This document shows positions 1-5,794 of a DNA stretch of 13,359 nt, in pieces. The stretch comes from CAYYVK01 sp964475145 (GTDB taxonomy: Archaea > Aenigmatarchaeota > Aenigmatarchaeia > CG10238-14 > SCSR01), in the NCBI GenBank assembly GCA_964475145.1, contig CAYYVK010000019.1, positions 1 to 13,359 on the forward strand, given 5' to 3'. The notes beneath the pieces are model-generated. The model saw only the letters and a list, made by a program, of their open reading frames with translations. It had not been told where the DNA came from and did no database searches. The position numbers were made by a program, and so were the translations under genes. Numbering within the stretch: position 1 is the stretch's first letter; the number at the start of each line of letters is the position of its first letter.

Positions 1-10
1 CTGGAACATT

Positions 11-115
11 CTAAACTTGTTTGTACAATTCTTTCAGCTGTTGTTTAAACATGTTGTTAATTGATTTTACACGATCAAAATTTTGTTTAATTTCACTTGG
101 TGAAAACACTTTCAT
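11..115 (-). CDS. Possible 34-aa peptide, weak
   Basis: A 34-codon frame starting MKVFSPSEIKQNF and ending KELYKQV, rich in Lys, Gln and Asn and probably helical. It has ATG and TAG, but no TATA-like box at the 25-28 nt distance seen before other genes here, and no Shine-Dalgarno. The frame is open a further 13 codons upstream of the ATG without another ATG. I do not recognise it. It could equally be chance coding in AT-rich DNA. The rest of 1-240 holds no gene I can support. Confidence 0.2.
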   Translation of the reverse strand: MKVFSPSEIKQNFDRVKSINNMFKQQLKELYKQV

Positions 116-197
116 GCTTTTCGTTCGATATCTTTTTACATCGGACTACAAACTTTCCCTGTAAAATCAATAGATGAAAGAGTAAGGATGATATTAG

Positions 198-241
198 AAA
201 AAAATCGATTTTATCCAGAAAGTTCCTGCTAAAAGGACTTT
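198..241 (-). terminator. Probable terminator after the secG-nth-GDPD operon
   Basis: On the minus strand, just after the phosphodiesterase stop codon, an imperfect hairpin (arms AAAGTCC and GGAACTTT, one bulged base, 8-nt loop; plus-strand 219-241) is followed by a run of seven T (plus-strand A at 198-204). Archaeal RNA polymerase terminates on T-runs, so the T7 is the more meaningful part. Confidence 0.45.
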
Positions 242-909
242 CAGATTTTGCAAAGTATATCTGGCTTATCGCTGGCTATTCCATCAACACCCTTTTTAAC
301 AAGCTCTCTTGCCCTTTCTACATCGTTAACAGTCCAGACTATTACTTTCAAGCCGTTTTCATGAGCTTTCTGAACGTTCGCTGTGTGGGTAAAAGCATGC
401 AAAGGAAGTAAATAGTTTGCTTTAAGCTCTAAAGCAGCTTTTATCGGGTTTTTATGCTTAACATAAATCAAACCAGTTTCTACCTTTTTGTTTAACTCTC
501 TAACTTTCTTCAAAGCATCTTCCAAGAAAGAAACTATTATCACATTTTCCTCTAGACCTTTTTTCTTAACAAGGTCTAAAACCTTCTTCTCAATTCCAGT
601 TTCTTTTAGCTCTATTAGGATTTTTACCTTCTTGTCTATAAAATCTAAAGCTTCTTCTAAAGTTGGAACTTTTTCTCCTCCCTCTGTTTTCAAAGCTTTT
701 ATTTCTTTTAGAGTTAGCTCGCTTACTAGTCCCTTTCCATTCGTTGTTCTACTTACTTCTGCATCGTGCATCACGATAAGCTTTCCATCTTTTGTCTTTC
801 TAACGTCAAGCTCTACTGCATCTACTCCAAGCTCTATTGCTTTCTTAAAGCTTCTTAGCGTATTTTCAGGCTCATAAGCTCTTGCTCCCCTATGGCCTAC
901 TTTAAGCAT
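241..909 (-). CDS. Glycerophosphodiester phosphodiesterase (GDPD family)
   Basis: 222 aa, the normal size of a single-domain GDPD. Such enzymes hydrolyse glycerophosphodiesters to glycerol-3-phosphate and an alcohol in a TIM barrel. The family signature is plain: HRGARAYEPENT at residues 6-17, VELDV at 32-36 and MHD at 47-49. This gives the expected catalytic His6 and His48 and metal ligands Glu33 and Asp35. LIELKE near residue 100 and the C-terminal WTVND and GIASDKPD motifs also fit. There is no signal peptide, so it is cytoplasmic. The ATG lies inside the last codons of nth (8-nt overlap), so it is the third gene of the secG-nth operon and has no promoter of its own. A GGTG about 12 nt before the ATG may help re-initiation. 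Its substrate in an archaeon, with glycerol-1-phosphate ether lipids, is not shown by the sequence. Confidence 0.92.
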   Translation of the reverse strand: MLKVGHRGARAYEPENTLRSFKKAIELGVDAVELDVRKTKDGKLIVMHDAEVSRTTNGKGLVSELTLKEIKALKTEGGEKVPTLEEALDFIDKKVKILIELKETGIEKKVLDLVKKKGLEENVIIVSFLEDALKKVRELNKKVETGLIYVKHKNPIKAALELKANYLLPLHAFTHTANVQKAHENGLKVIVWTVNDVERARELVKKGVDGIASDKPDILCKI

Positions 910-1540
910 GCTTCTTTACACCAACTTTTGGGCATAATTCTTTCAAAAAGCAATTTGAACAAGCTGGCACTACTCCGCATAAAGCACGACCATGAGCTTT
1001 TATCCTGTAAGCTATAGTTTTCCACTCTTCTTTGGGAATTATTTTCATCAGGTCTTGCTCTATCTCGTCAGGGTCTTTGCTCTTAGTCCATCCTAGACGA
1101 TAAGAAACCCTAATTACGTGCAGATCTACGGGAATTCCTTCCACAATACCAAAAGCATTTATAAGAATAGAGTTTGCAGTTTTTCTTCCTATCCCAGGGA
1201 TAGAAGTTAGTTCTTCCATGCTTCTTGGAATCTGCCCTTTAAACTTCTCCAGAATTACTTGGCATGCCTTTTTAATCCTTGCTGCTTTTACTGCAGGAAA
1301 GCTTATCGGCTTTATTAGTTCTGTTAGTTCTTTCAAGTCTGCTTTTGCATAGTCTTCTATCGTTTTATATTTTGCAAAAATTTTTGGAGTTGTTGCATTT
1401 ACTATCTCATCTCTTACCTGAGGGGAAAGCATTGCTGCAACTAAAAGTTCTGTTGGATTGGAAAAGTTTAAGTAATACTTTGCATGGGGATAATGCTCTT
1501 TTAGCAGAGTTATTACCTTTAGCACCTTTTCCTTTTCCAT
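902..1540 (-). CDS. nth: Endonuclease III (DNA glycosylase/AP lyase)
   Basis: 212 aa. Removes oxidised pyrimidines from DNA and nicks the resulting abasic site (base excision repair). The HhH-GPD core is clear: helix-hairpin-helix LTSIPGIGRKTANSIL with catalytic Lys120, followed by VDLHV with catalytic Asp139. Bacterial enzymes usually read VDTHV here. A C-terminal [4Fe-4S] motif C-x5-C-x2-C-x5-C (CGVVPACSNCFLKELC) is one residue shorter in its first spacer than in E. coli Nth. The start chosen is MEKEKVL at 1540. The frame is open to 1612, but that extension is the Sec61-beta gene read in another frame. The ATG is two bases after the Sec61-beta stop, so translation is probably coupled. It overlaps the downstream phosphodiesterase by 8 nt. 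Confidence 0.93.
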   Translation of the reverse strand: MEKEKVLKVITLLKEHYPHAKYYLNFSNPTELLVAAMLSPQVRDEIVNATTPKIFAKYKTIEDYAKADLKELTELIKPISFPAVKAARIKKACQVILEKFKGQIPRSMEELTSIPGIGRKTANSILINAFGIVEGIPVDLHVIRVSYRLGWTKSKDPDEIEQDLMKIIPKEEWKTIAYRIKAHGRALCGVVPACSNCFLKELCPKVGVKKHA

Positions 1541-1542
1541 AA

Positions 1543-1707
1543 TTATCCAGCAAACAAGAGCTTGAGCAAAAGTTCTAAGACGATTATACCAACTACTATG
1601 TACATTACCCATTCAGGCTTTAGCTTGACCATCTCTTCCTCTTCTTCTGGAAATCTAACTAGGCCTCCAAAGCCTGAAGGCATGTAGATTTTGTCCTTTT
1701 TGGCCAT
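1543..1707 (-). CDS. secG: Preprotein translocase subunit Sec61-beta/SecG
   Basis: A 54-aa tail-anchored protein. The sequence begins MAKKDKIYMPSGFGGLVRF, runs through an acidic EEEEE stretch (residues 21-25), then KLKPEWVM and one hydrophobic helix (about 35-53). This is the standard archaeal Sec61-beta plan: a basic N-terminus with the PSGxGGLxRF element, an acidic patch, and LKPEWV before the membrane segment. It is the non-essential small subunit of the SecYE-beta channel. It is the first gene of an operon with nth two bases downstream. The ATG at 1707 is supported by a TATA-like box centred about 25 nt upstream, which fits a leaderless transcript. Confidence 0.92.
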   Translation of the reverse strand: MAKKDKIYMPSGFGGLVRFPEEEEEMVKLKPEWVMYIVVGIIVLELLLKLLFAG

Positions 1708-1726
1708 GTATATTAATTGAAGTAGC

Positions 1727-1738
1727 TTAAATAAATTT
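1727..1738 (-). promoter_or_regulatory. TATA box of the secG-nth-GDPD operon
   Basis: On the minus strand AATTTATTTAAG is centred about 25 nt before the secG ATG, the spacing seen at most other unit starts in this window. Predicts transcription starting at or next to the ATG. Confidence 0.6.
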
Positions 1739-1832
1739 TTGGTTAGAAGGTTTGTAATCCTAGAAAAAAGTGCTTACAATTATTCTAAAATATCAAAGAC
1801 TACGTTCAGGATGCAGAACATCACAACTTTTC

Positions 1833-1844
1833 TAAAAATAAAAA
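1833..1844 (-). terminator. T-rich terminator after RNase P RNA
   Basis: Immediately after the closing CCAGCC of RNase P RNA the minus strand reads TTTTTATTTTTA, a typical archaeal T-run terminator. The following bases down to the secG promoter (1739-1832) hold no gene I can support. Confidence 0.6.
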
Positions 1845-2098
1845 GGCTGGCATGCTGAGAGTAGCCCATCTTCTGTTCGAGACGGCATTTGTCTAAGCGC
1901 TTAGCTTGCACCCCATCAGACAGGTCAGTCCGTTTCATCCTTTCCAGCCGCGCTCACTCTTGCTCATAGCTTAAGCAGCCGAAAGGTCTCGTTTCTGATA
2001 CTGACCTCCCCTTCTCAGGGGTTTTGTCTTAAGGTGGATGGAACTTCCTCACCCCTGCTCTGACACAGGAGCGAAGCCGTCCCCTCAGCTTACCAGCC
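1845..2098 (-). ncRNA. rnpB: RNase P RNA
   Basis: A 254-nt GC-rich island in AT-rich DNA. Read on the minus strand, the ends close a P1 helix: 5' GGCUGG with 3' CCAGCC, and inside it GCUGAG with CUCAGC. Near the 5' end is GAGGAAGUUCCAUCC, matching conserved region I (GAGGAAAGUCC in many RNAs). Near the 3' end is ACAGAAGAUGGGCUAC, matching conserved region V (ACAGAA..GGCUUAC). These two elements form the P4 catalytic core of this tRNA 5'-processing ribozyme. A TATA box centred 26 nt upstream of 2098 and a T-run just past 1845 agree with these ends. The length suits a compact archaeal type A RNA. The lineage subtype cannot be judged without folding. Confidence 0.92.
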
Positions 2099-2120
2099 AA
2101 ATTATTTTTAAGCTAACTAC

Positions 2121-2128
2121 TTTATAAA
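2121..2128 (-). promoter_or_regulatory. TATA box of RNase P RNA
   Basis: TTTATAAA is centred 26 nt before the first base of the P1 helix, exactly where an archaeal TATA box should lie for a start at 2098. Confidence 0.7.
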
Positions 2129-2144
2129 TTTTTCCTCTATAAAG

Positions 2145-2153
2145 CTTTTTAAG
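2145..2153 (+). promoter_or_regulatory. TATA box of the TFB gene
   Basis: CTTTTTAAG is centred 26 nt before the TFB ATG and matches the boxes before the genes at 4218 and 13165. TATAAAG at 2138-2144 is an alternative that would give a leader of about 8 nt. The box lies in a 76-bp spacer shared with the divergent RNase P RNA promoter. Confidence 0.6.
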
Positions 2154-2174
2154 CCTAAACTTAAACTTCTAATT

Positions 2175-3110
2175 ATGGTTTCTTTACAAAAGGAGAATAG
2201 GGAGAAGTGTCCTGAATGTGGAAGCATGAACATCTTATACCACTCAGAAGCAGGAGAATATATTTGTGGCAATTGTGGTCTTGTTCTCTACGAACATGTT
2301 ATAAATAGAGGACCTGAGTGGAGATCGTTCAACGAACAAAAAACAGCCAAAAGAGTAAGAGTTGGGGCTCCACTAACATATTTGATACACGATCAAGGAC
2401 TTTCTACCCAGATAGACGCTCGAAACTACGATGCGTATGGAAAGCCTATATCCTACGAAAGAAAAGCTGATATTGAGAGGATAAGAAAATTGCAAAAACG
2501 TACAATGGAAAGTAAAGAAAAGAGTCTAGCCTTAGGTCTATCTAATATTTCAATGTGGTGTAATCATCTTGGCCTACCAGAGCATGTAGCAGAAACTGCT
2601 TCACTAATCTATAGAAAAGTATGGGATCAAGGGCTTTCACGGGGTAGAAAGATAAACCAATTGTCTGCAGCATCTGTATATCTTGCTTCCAGACAGTGTG
2701 GATCAACAAACCATGAACTACTCAGAACTTTAAAAGAAATAGAAAATGTGTCTGGTGTTCCAAGGGTGAAAATTGGAAAAGGTTATAGGCTGCTTTTGAA
2801 AAATTTGGGTTATCTATCTCCGAAACAAAAACCTGAAGGTTATGTTTCAAGAATATTGAAGTTGTTAGGGATTACTGGACAAACTGAAAAAATTGTCTAT
2901 GAAACTTTAAAAGCTGCTAGAGAAGCAAAACTTACAGCTGGTAAAGGACCTGTTGGAAGAGCGGCTGCTGCATGCTATATCGCTTCTACACTCACAGGAG
3001 AGAGGAAAACACAACAAGAAATAGCTAGGGCAGCAAACATTACAGAAGTTACGATAAGAAACAGGGCTAAAGACTTAATGAAAGAATTGATGTTCGAAGT
3101 ATACCTTTAA
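2175..3110 (+). CDS. tfb: Transcription initiation factor B (TFB)
   Basis: 311 aa, the usual length. TFB binds the TBP-TATA complex and the BRE and recruits archaeal RNA polymerase. The N-terminal zinc ribbon is intact: CPEC at 12-15 and CGNC at 31-34. The B-reader/linker segment EWRSFNEQ...GAPLTYLIHDQGLSTQI is strongly conserved. Two cyclin-fold repeats follow (about 110-205 and 210-311). The second ends in TQQEIARAANITEVTIRNRAKDL, the helix-turn-helix that contacts the BRE. The ATG at 2175 is where a transcript driven by the upstream TATA box would begin. The gene is divergent from RNase P RNA. Its stop codon lies 2 bp before the promoter of the next gene, so the two are likely separate units. 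Confidence 0.97.
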   Translation: MVSLQKENREKCPECGSMNILYHSEAGEYICGNCGLVLYEHVINRGPEWRSFNEQKTAKRVRVGAPLTYLIHDQGLSTQIDARNYDAYGKPISYERKADIERIRKLQKRTMESKEKSLALGLSNISMWCNHLGLPEHVAETASLIYRKVWDQGLSRGRKINQLSAASVYLASRQCGSTNHELLRTLKEIENVSGVPRVKIGKGYRLLLKNLGYLSPKQKPEGYVSRILKLLGITGQTEKIVYETLKAAREAKLTAGKGPVGRAAAACYIASTLTGERKTQQEIARAANITEVTIRNRAKDLMKELMFEVYL

Positions 3111-3112
3111 AA

Positions 3113-3123
3113 GTTTAAAAAGC
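3113..3123 (+). promoter_or_regulatory. TATA box of the thioredoxin-fold gene
   Basis: GTTTAAAAAGC is centred 26 nt before the ATG at 3144 and starts 2 bp after the TFB stop codon. Implies an independent leaderless transcript. Confidence 0.6.
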
Positions 3124-3143
3124 TTAAATTCTATTTAGTTTTT

Positions 3144-4184
3144 ATGGCTGAGGAGCAAACACTAGTAAAAATAAAGATCCCTAGAATAAACCCTTGGATG
3201 GCAGCTACTCTAGTGCTTGCTATTGCTTTGGTAGTAATTTTAGCAACTGGTTTTAGCTTGACTGGAAAGGTTGTTTTAGTAGGATCTAATTCCTTAACGC
3301 CTGAGGAAGCTGCTAGAGAGGCTGTAAACTGGATTAAAAACTACTTTAAGTCTGGTGGAAGTGACGTTCAAGTAGAGCTTATTAATGCTACCGAGACAGG
3401 CATAGGCCTTTACAAGTTTACTGTAAAGCTTTCTAGCAGCTCTGGATCAGTTGAAGAAACTTATTATGTTTCTAGAGATGGTACCTTGTTCTTCCCTCAA
3501 GCTATTTCCACTCGTATAACTACTACTCCAACTACCCAGCCTCAACAGCAAGCACCGAACGTTCCAAAAGCTGATAGGCCAGATGTAAAGCTTTTTGTCA
3601 TGTCCTACTGCCCGTATGGCCTGCAAGCAGAAAAGGCAATGCTGCCTGTGATGAACCTTTTAGGTGATAAGGCTGATATAAAAATACATTTTGTAGATTA
3701 TGCGATGCATGGAGAAAAGGAAGTTTATGAAAACTTAAGACAATACTGCATCCAAAAAGAGCAAAAGGATAAGTACTATAGTTATCTCCTATGCTTTGTC
3801 CAGTCTGACGATTATTCCAAGTGTTTAAGAGAAGCTGGTGTAGATGAAAGTAGGCTGAAGGCTTGCATGGATGCTACCGATAAAGCATATAATATAACTA
3901 AATCTTTACAAGACAAGTCTACATGGATAAGTGGTTATTATCCACCCTTCCCGATTGAAACAGACTTAAACCGACTTTATGGTGTAAGAGGTTCGCCAAC
4001 AATAGTAATAAACGATGTTGTAGTCCAGCTTTATCGCTCTCCAGAAGCTTTCAAGCAGGCGATATGCAATGCTTTCAACAATCCTCCAGCCGAATGCAAC
4101 ACTACACTCTCAACTCAACAAGCTTCGCCAGGAATAGGTCCACTCACAGGTTCCTCTAGCTCTTCTTCAGGATCTTGTGGATAA
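3144..4184 (+). CDS. Membrane-anchored DsbA/GILT-like thioredoxin-fold protein
   Basis: 346 aa. A basic N-terminus is followed by one membrane helix (about 19-40). An extracytoplasmic alpha/beta domain (about 50-120) comes next, then a Thr/Gln/Pro linker and a thioredoxin-like domain (about 145-320). That domain has VMSYCPYG at 152-159 in the active-site position and GVRGSPT at 280-286, with the cis-proline Pro285. The active site is C-P-Y-G, with a single cysteine in place of CxxC. Four cysteines in the helical insert (YC, LLC, KC, AC), two near the end (IC, EC) and a terminal SCG could supply partner thiols. The C-terminus is a Gly/Ser-rich tail ending in six Ser, Gly, Ser, Cys, Gly. Probably a thiol-disulfide oxidoreductase or isomerase outside the membrane. 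The direction of the reaction cannot be read from the sequence. The next two extracytoplasmic products are also cysteine-rich. Confidence 0.8.
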   Translation: MAEEQTLVKIKIPRINPWMAATLVLAIALVVILATGFSLTGKVVLVGSNSLTPEEAAREAVNWIKNYFKSGGSDVQVELINATETGIGLYKFTVKLSSSSGSVEETYYVSRDGTLFFPQAISTRITTTPTTQPQQQAPNVPKADRPDVKLFVMSYCPYGLQAEKAMLPVMNLLGDKADIKIHFVDYAMHGEKEVYENLRQYCIQKEQKDKYYSYLLCFVQSDDYSKCLREAGVDESRLKACMDATDKAYNITKSLQDKSTWISGYYPPFPIETDLNRLYGVRGSPTIVINDVVVQLYRSPEAFKQAICNAFNNPPAECNTTLSTQQASPGIGPLTGSSSSSSGSCG

Positions 4185-4185
4185 A

Positions 4186-4195
4186 ACTTTTTAAC
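4186..4195 (+). promoter_or_regulatory. TATA box of the small cysteine-rich gene
   Basis: ACTTTTTAAC starts just past the stop of the previous gene and is centred about 27 nt before the ATG at 4218. Confidence 0.55.
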
Positions 4196-4217
4196 ATAAA
4201 ACTCCCATAATTAAAGC

Positions 4218-4526
4218 ATGCTTAGATGTTTAGACCCTACGGCAATTCTTCTATTCTCCTTCATACTAATTTTCTTGGTTTCAGTCTTTTCTCCTACCTT
4301 ACCTGCTTCTACTCCGTATACTATCACACAAACTACACAAAGGCATGTAAAAAACGTTACAGAAGTTTGTAACGAAGAATGTAGGAACAGAGGATATGCC
4401 TATGGCTCATGTGAATCAGTACCTCACTGTGAAGATATAGGAGGAGTTGGCATAGGACAAAATGGCTGTATAGTTGGAACTCCAACTACCTTTTGGCTAC
4501 TATGCTGTTGCTTTGGAAGCTCTTAA
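4218..4526 (+). CDS. Small secreted or anchored cysteine-rich protein
   Basis: 102 aa. One hydrophobic segment (residues 9-29) is a signal peptide or anchor, followed by a Thr-rich spacer. Then comes a compact domain with eight cysteines: C51-x3-C55-x9-C65-x5-C71-x12-C84-x11-C96-C97-C98. The CxxxC, GSC (63-65) and CxC (96-98) elements resemble the cysteine-stabilised alpha-beta layout of defensins and scorpion toxins, but this is only a pattern match. No enzyme motif is seen. The ATG fits the upstream TATA box at leaderless spacing. The stop codon shares the palindrome TTAA with the stop of the convergent membrane-protein gene. A role as a cell-surface protein or a secreted peptide is inference. 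The thioredoxin-fold gene just upstream may handle its disulfides. Confidence 0.7.
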   Translation: MLRCLDPTAILLFSFILIFLVSVFSPTLPASTPYTITQTTQRHVKNVTEVCNEECRNRGYAYGSCESVPHCEDIGGVGIGQNGCIVGTPTTFWLLCCCFGSS

Positions 4527-5191
4527 GAAACATTCCTACGTACAAACTCACAACACCTATAAGAATCACAACAAGATATGTCTAAAGTTGTACAATCTTT
4601 CAGAATACAATCCTCACAGTAATTTGCTATTTCTTCAAACACTAGACAATTTTTGTTAACTTTAGAAAATTTTTTGGCACCCCCACATACATCCAATAAC
4701 TGTGAGTAGCAAATCGGCCTGTCAACTCCACGAGGGTACGGAGGTTCGAAAAGTGATGGTAACATAAAACTAATCAATATAATTATTATTCCTGCTACAA
4801 AACTGAACAAATTCAAGTAGAAGCTGAAAACCATACTTTTTTGTATAGGAATCTTAATTAAAGCTGTTATCAGTAAACCCTCTAAGAATACTGCTATAAC
4901 TTCGCCCACTAAAAGCATTAGGAAGGATTGTATAGACAAAAGCCAAACCAATGGAAAGGATGTCAAATTACTAAAAACTATCACAAGCAAAAGTTTCAGT
5001 TTGTTTATTCTTTCTAGCTTAAAAAACTTCAAAAGAAAAATTGAAGCAAGATATTCTACAATGATTGTGAGTAGCAAAAACTTGATGTCGATAGAAAATG
5101 TAAGTCTAATTATCATATCAGCTTTAGCAACAGGGATAGCTAAAACCTGAAGTACAAGAGCAAGAAATGCTGCCAAAATTTTTCTCTTCAT
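4523..5191 (-). CDS. Polytopic membrane protein with ten-cysteine C-terminal domain
   Basis: 222 aa from the ATG at 5191. An N-terminal hydrophobic segment (5-22, followed by VAKAD, possibly a cleaved signal peptide) and four further membrane helices (about 36-57, 66-86, 88-113, 119-144) are followed by a soluble tail of about 75 residues. The tail has ten cysteines, including YCEDC, SCC and RCC, so it is probably extracytoplasmic and disulfide-bonded or metal-binding. Conserved-looking polar residues sit inside helices: Glu46, SNLTSFPLVW at 74-83, Glu97, Glu104 and Asn127. I do not recognise a named family. The ATG overlaps the ferredoxin stop codon (ATGA, 4-nt overlap), making it the last gene of the ior operon. 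The frame extends 16 codons further up, but only inside ferredoxin coding sequence. Confidence 0.75.
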   Translation of the reverse strand: MKRKILAAFLALVLQVLAIPVAKADMIIRLTFSIDIKFLLLTIIVEYLASIFLLKFFKLERINKLKLLLVIVFSNLTSFPLVWLLSIQSFLMLLVGEVIAVFLEGLLITALIKIPIQKSMVFSFYLNLFSFVAGIIIILISFMLPSLFEPPYPRGVDRPICYSQLLDVCGGAKKFSKVNKNCLVFEEIANYCEDCILKDCTTLDISCCDSYRCCEFVRRNVS

Positions 5192-5361
5192 TCGCTTATC
5201 GCTTGTACCGGACATGAAGCTATAGCTTCTTTCACACACTTAGCCTTACTCTTAGGATCTTTTACCGTTGACTTGCCATTCTTCCCAAGCTCGAAAACTT
5301 CTGGGCATATAGAGGTACACAAGCCACAACCTATGCATTTGTTTTGATCAACCTTTACCAT
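5188..5361 (-). CDS. Small ferredoxin, single [4Fe-4S] type
   Basis: 57 aa. CIGCGLCTSICP near the N-terminus and a later SCPVQAIS give the pattern C-x2-C-x2-C...CP of archaeal single-cluster ferredoxins. The extra cysteines (the fourth Cys of the first motif and one in AKCVKEA) match the disulfide pair of the Pyrococcus and Thermotoga proteins. The start at 5361 is preferred over an upstream ATG at 5388 because a strong Shine-Dalgarno GGAGGG ends five bases before it. The gene overlaps the end of iorB by 14 nt, so it is almost certainly made with IorAB and is likely to be its electron acceptor. It could instead stand in for part of the IorA ferredoxin domain if that is missing in the gap. Confidence 0.92.
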   Translation of the reverse strand: MVKVDQNKCIGCGLCTSICPEVFELGKNGKSTVKDPKSKAKCVKEAIASCPVQAISE

Positions 5362-5694
5362 ACAATCCCTCCTTTTCCCCTTCTTCAAAAACTTTTTTGT
5401 TTAGGTCAAAAAGCTTTTCTGATAAAACCTTTCTCATCCCTTCCAAAATAAATTCTCTTTCTATAGGTATTAGCTTTTTGGCAGAACAAAAACCTAGTAA
5501 ATAGACGTTAGAAGCGACAAAGCTCCCAGTCAGCTTTCTAACTGCTTCAGAAGCGTTTACAGCAAAAACCTTTTCACCAAACCTTCTCAGTATCTTTTCT
5601 ATTTTTGATAAGCTTGGATAAGGCTCTTTGCAAACTTGAACAGAAAGAGGGAAAATTCTTTTTGTATCTATTACAAAAATTGTCTTGTTCTCTT
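5348..5694 (-). CDS. iorB: Indolepyruvate ferredoxin oxidoreductase beta subunit, 5' end lost in gap
   Basis: 114 visible residues, from ENKTIFVIDTKR to the stop. The beta subunit is usually about 190-200 aa, so roughly 75-85 N-terminal residues lie in the N-run. The visible part fits the second half of the pyruvate oxidoreductase gamma-type domain: FPLSVQ, VFAVNASEAVRKLTGSFVASNVYLLG, then a helical end. With IorA it converts aryl pyruvates plus CoA to aryl-acetyl-CoA, CO2 and reduced ferredoxin. Identification rests on this fragment and on its place directly after iorA and before a ferredoxin gene. The end overlaps the ferredoxin start. Confidence 0.85.
5367..5372 (-). promoter_or_regulatory. 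Shine-Dalgarno site of the ferredoxin gene
   Basis: GGAGGG, complementary to the anti-SD at the 16S rRNA 3' end, lies five bases before the ATG at 5361 and inside the iorB coding end. It decides the ferredoxin start. It also shows that internal operon genes can use SD sites while first genes appear leaderless. Confidence 0.7.
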
Positions 5695-5794
5695 NNNNNN
5701 NNNNNNNNNNNNNNNNNNNNNNNNNNNNNNNNNNNNNNNNNNNNNNNNNNNNNNNNNNNNNNNNNNNNNNNNNNNNNNNNNNNNNNNNNNNNNN
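5695..5794. other. Assembly gap of 100 N
   Basis: Exactly 100 undetermined bases, a customary filler length rather than a measured one. It removes the end of iorA and the start of iorB. From usual family lengths the real missing sequence is probably several hundred bases. Frames read straight across the N-run are artefacts. Confidence 0.99.

Noticed and set aside
94..235. Plus-strand open stretch ending RMILEKNRFYPESSC, possibly a gene remnant
   Set aside because: No usable start codon except a 15-codon ATG at 188, no clear promoter, and no recognisable family.
488..877. Plus-strand 129-codon frame opposite the phosphodiesterase
   Set aside because: Ser/Phe-rich antisense shadow of a well-supported gene; no promoter.
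1541..1612. Longer endonuclease III start (24 extra N-terminal codons)
   Set aside because: This stretch is the Sec61-beta gene in another phase; MEKEK at 1540 follows the Sec61-beta stop by two bases and matches usual Nth length.
1804..1824. Possible C/D box guide RNA on the minus strand (GTGATG followed by CTGA)
   Set aside because: The C box is imperfect, the guide is only 9 nt and no convincing C' and D boxes follow.
4474..4659. 61-codon plus-strand frame across the convergent gene ends
   Set aside because: Overlaps two better genes and has no coherent composition or promoter.
5671..5694. IorA continuing through the N-run to end KRTRQFL
   Set aside because: The frame was only kept by reading N; bases after the gap belong to iorB in another phase.
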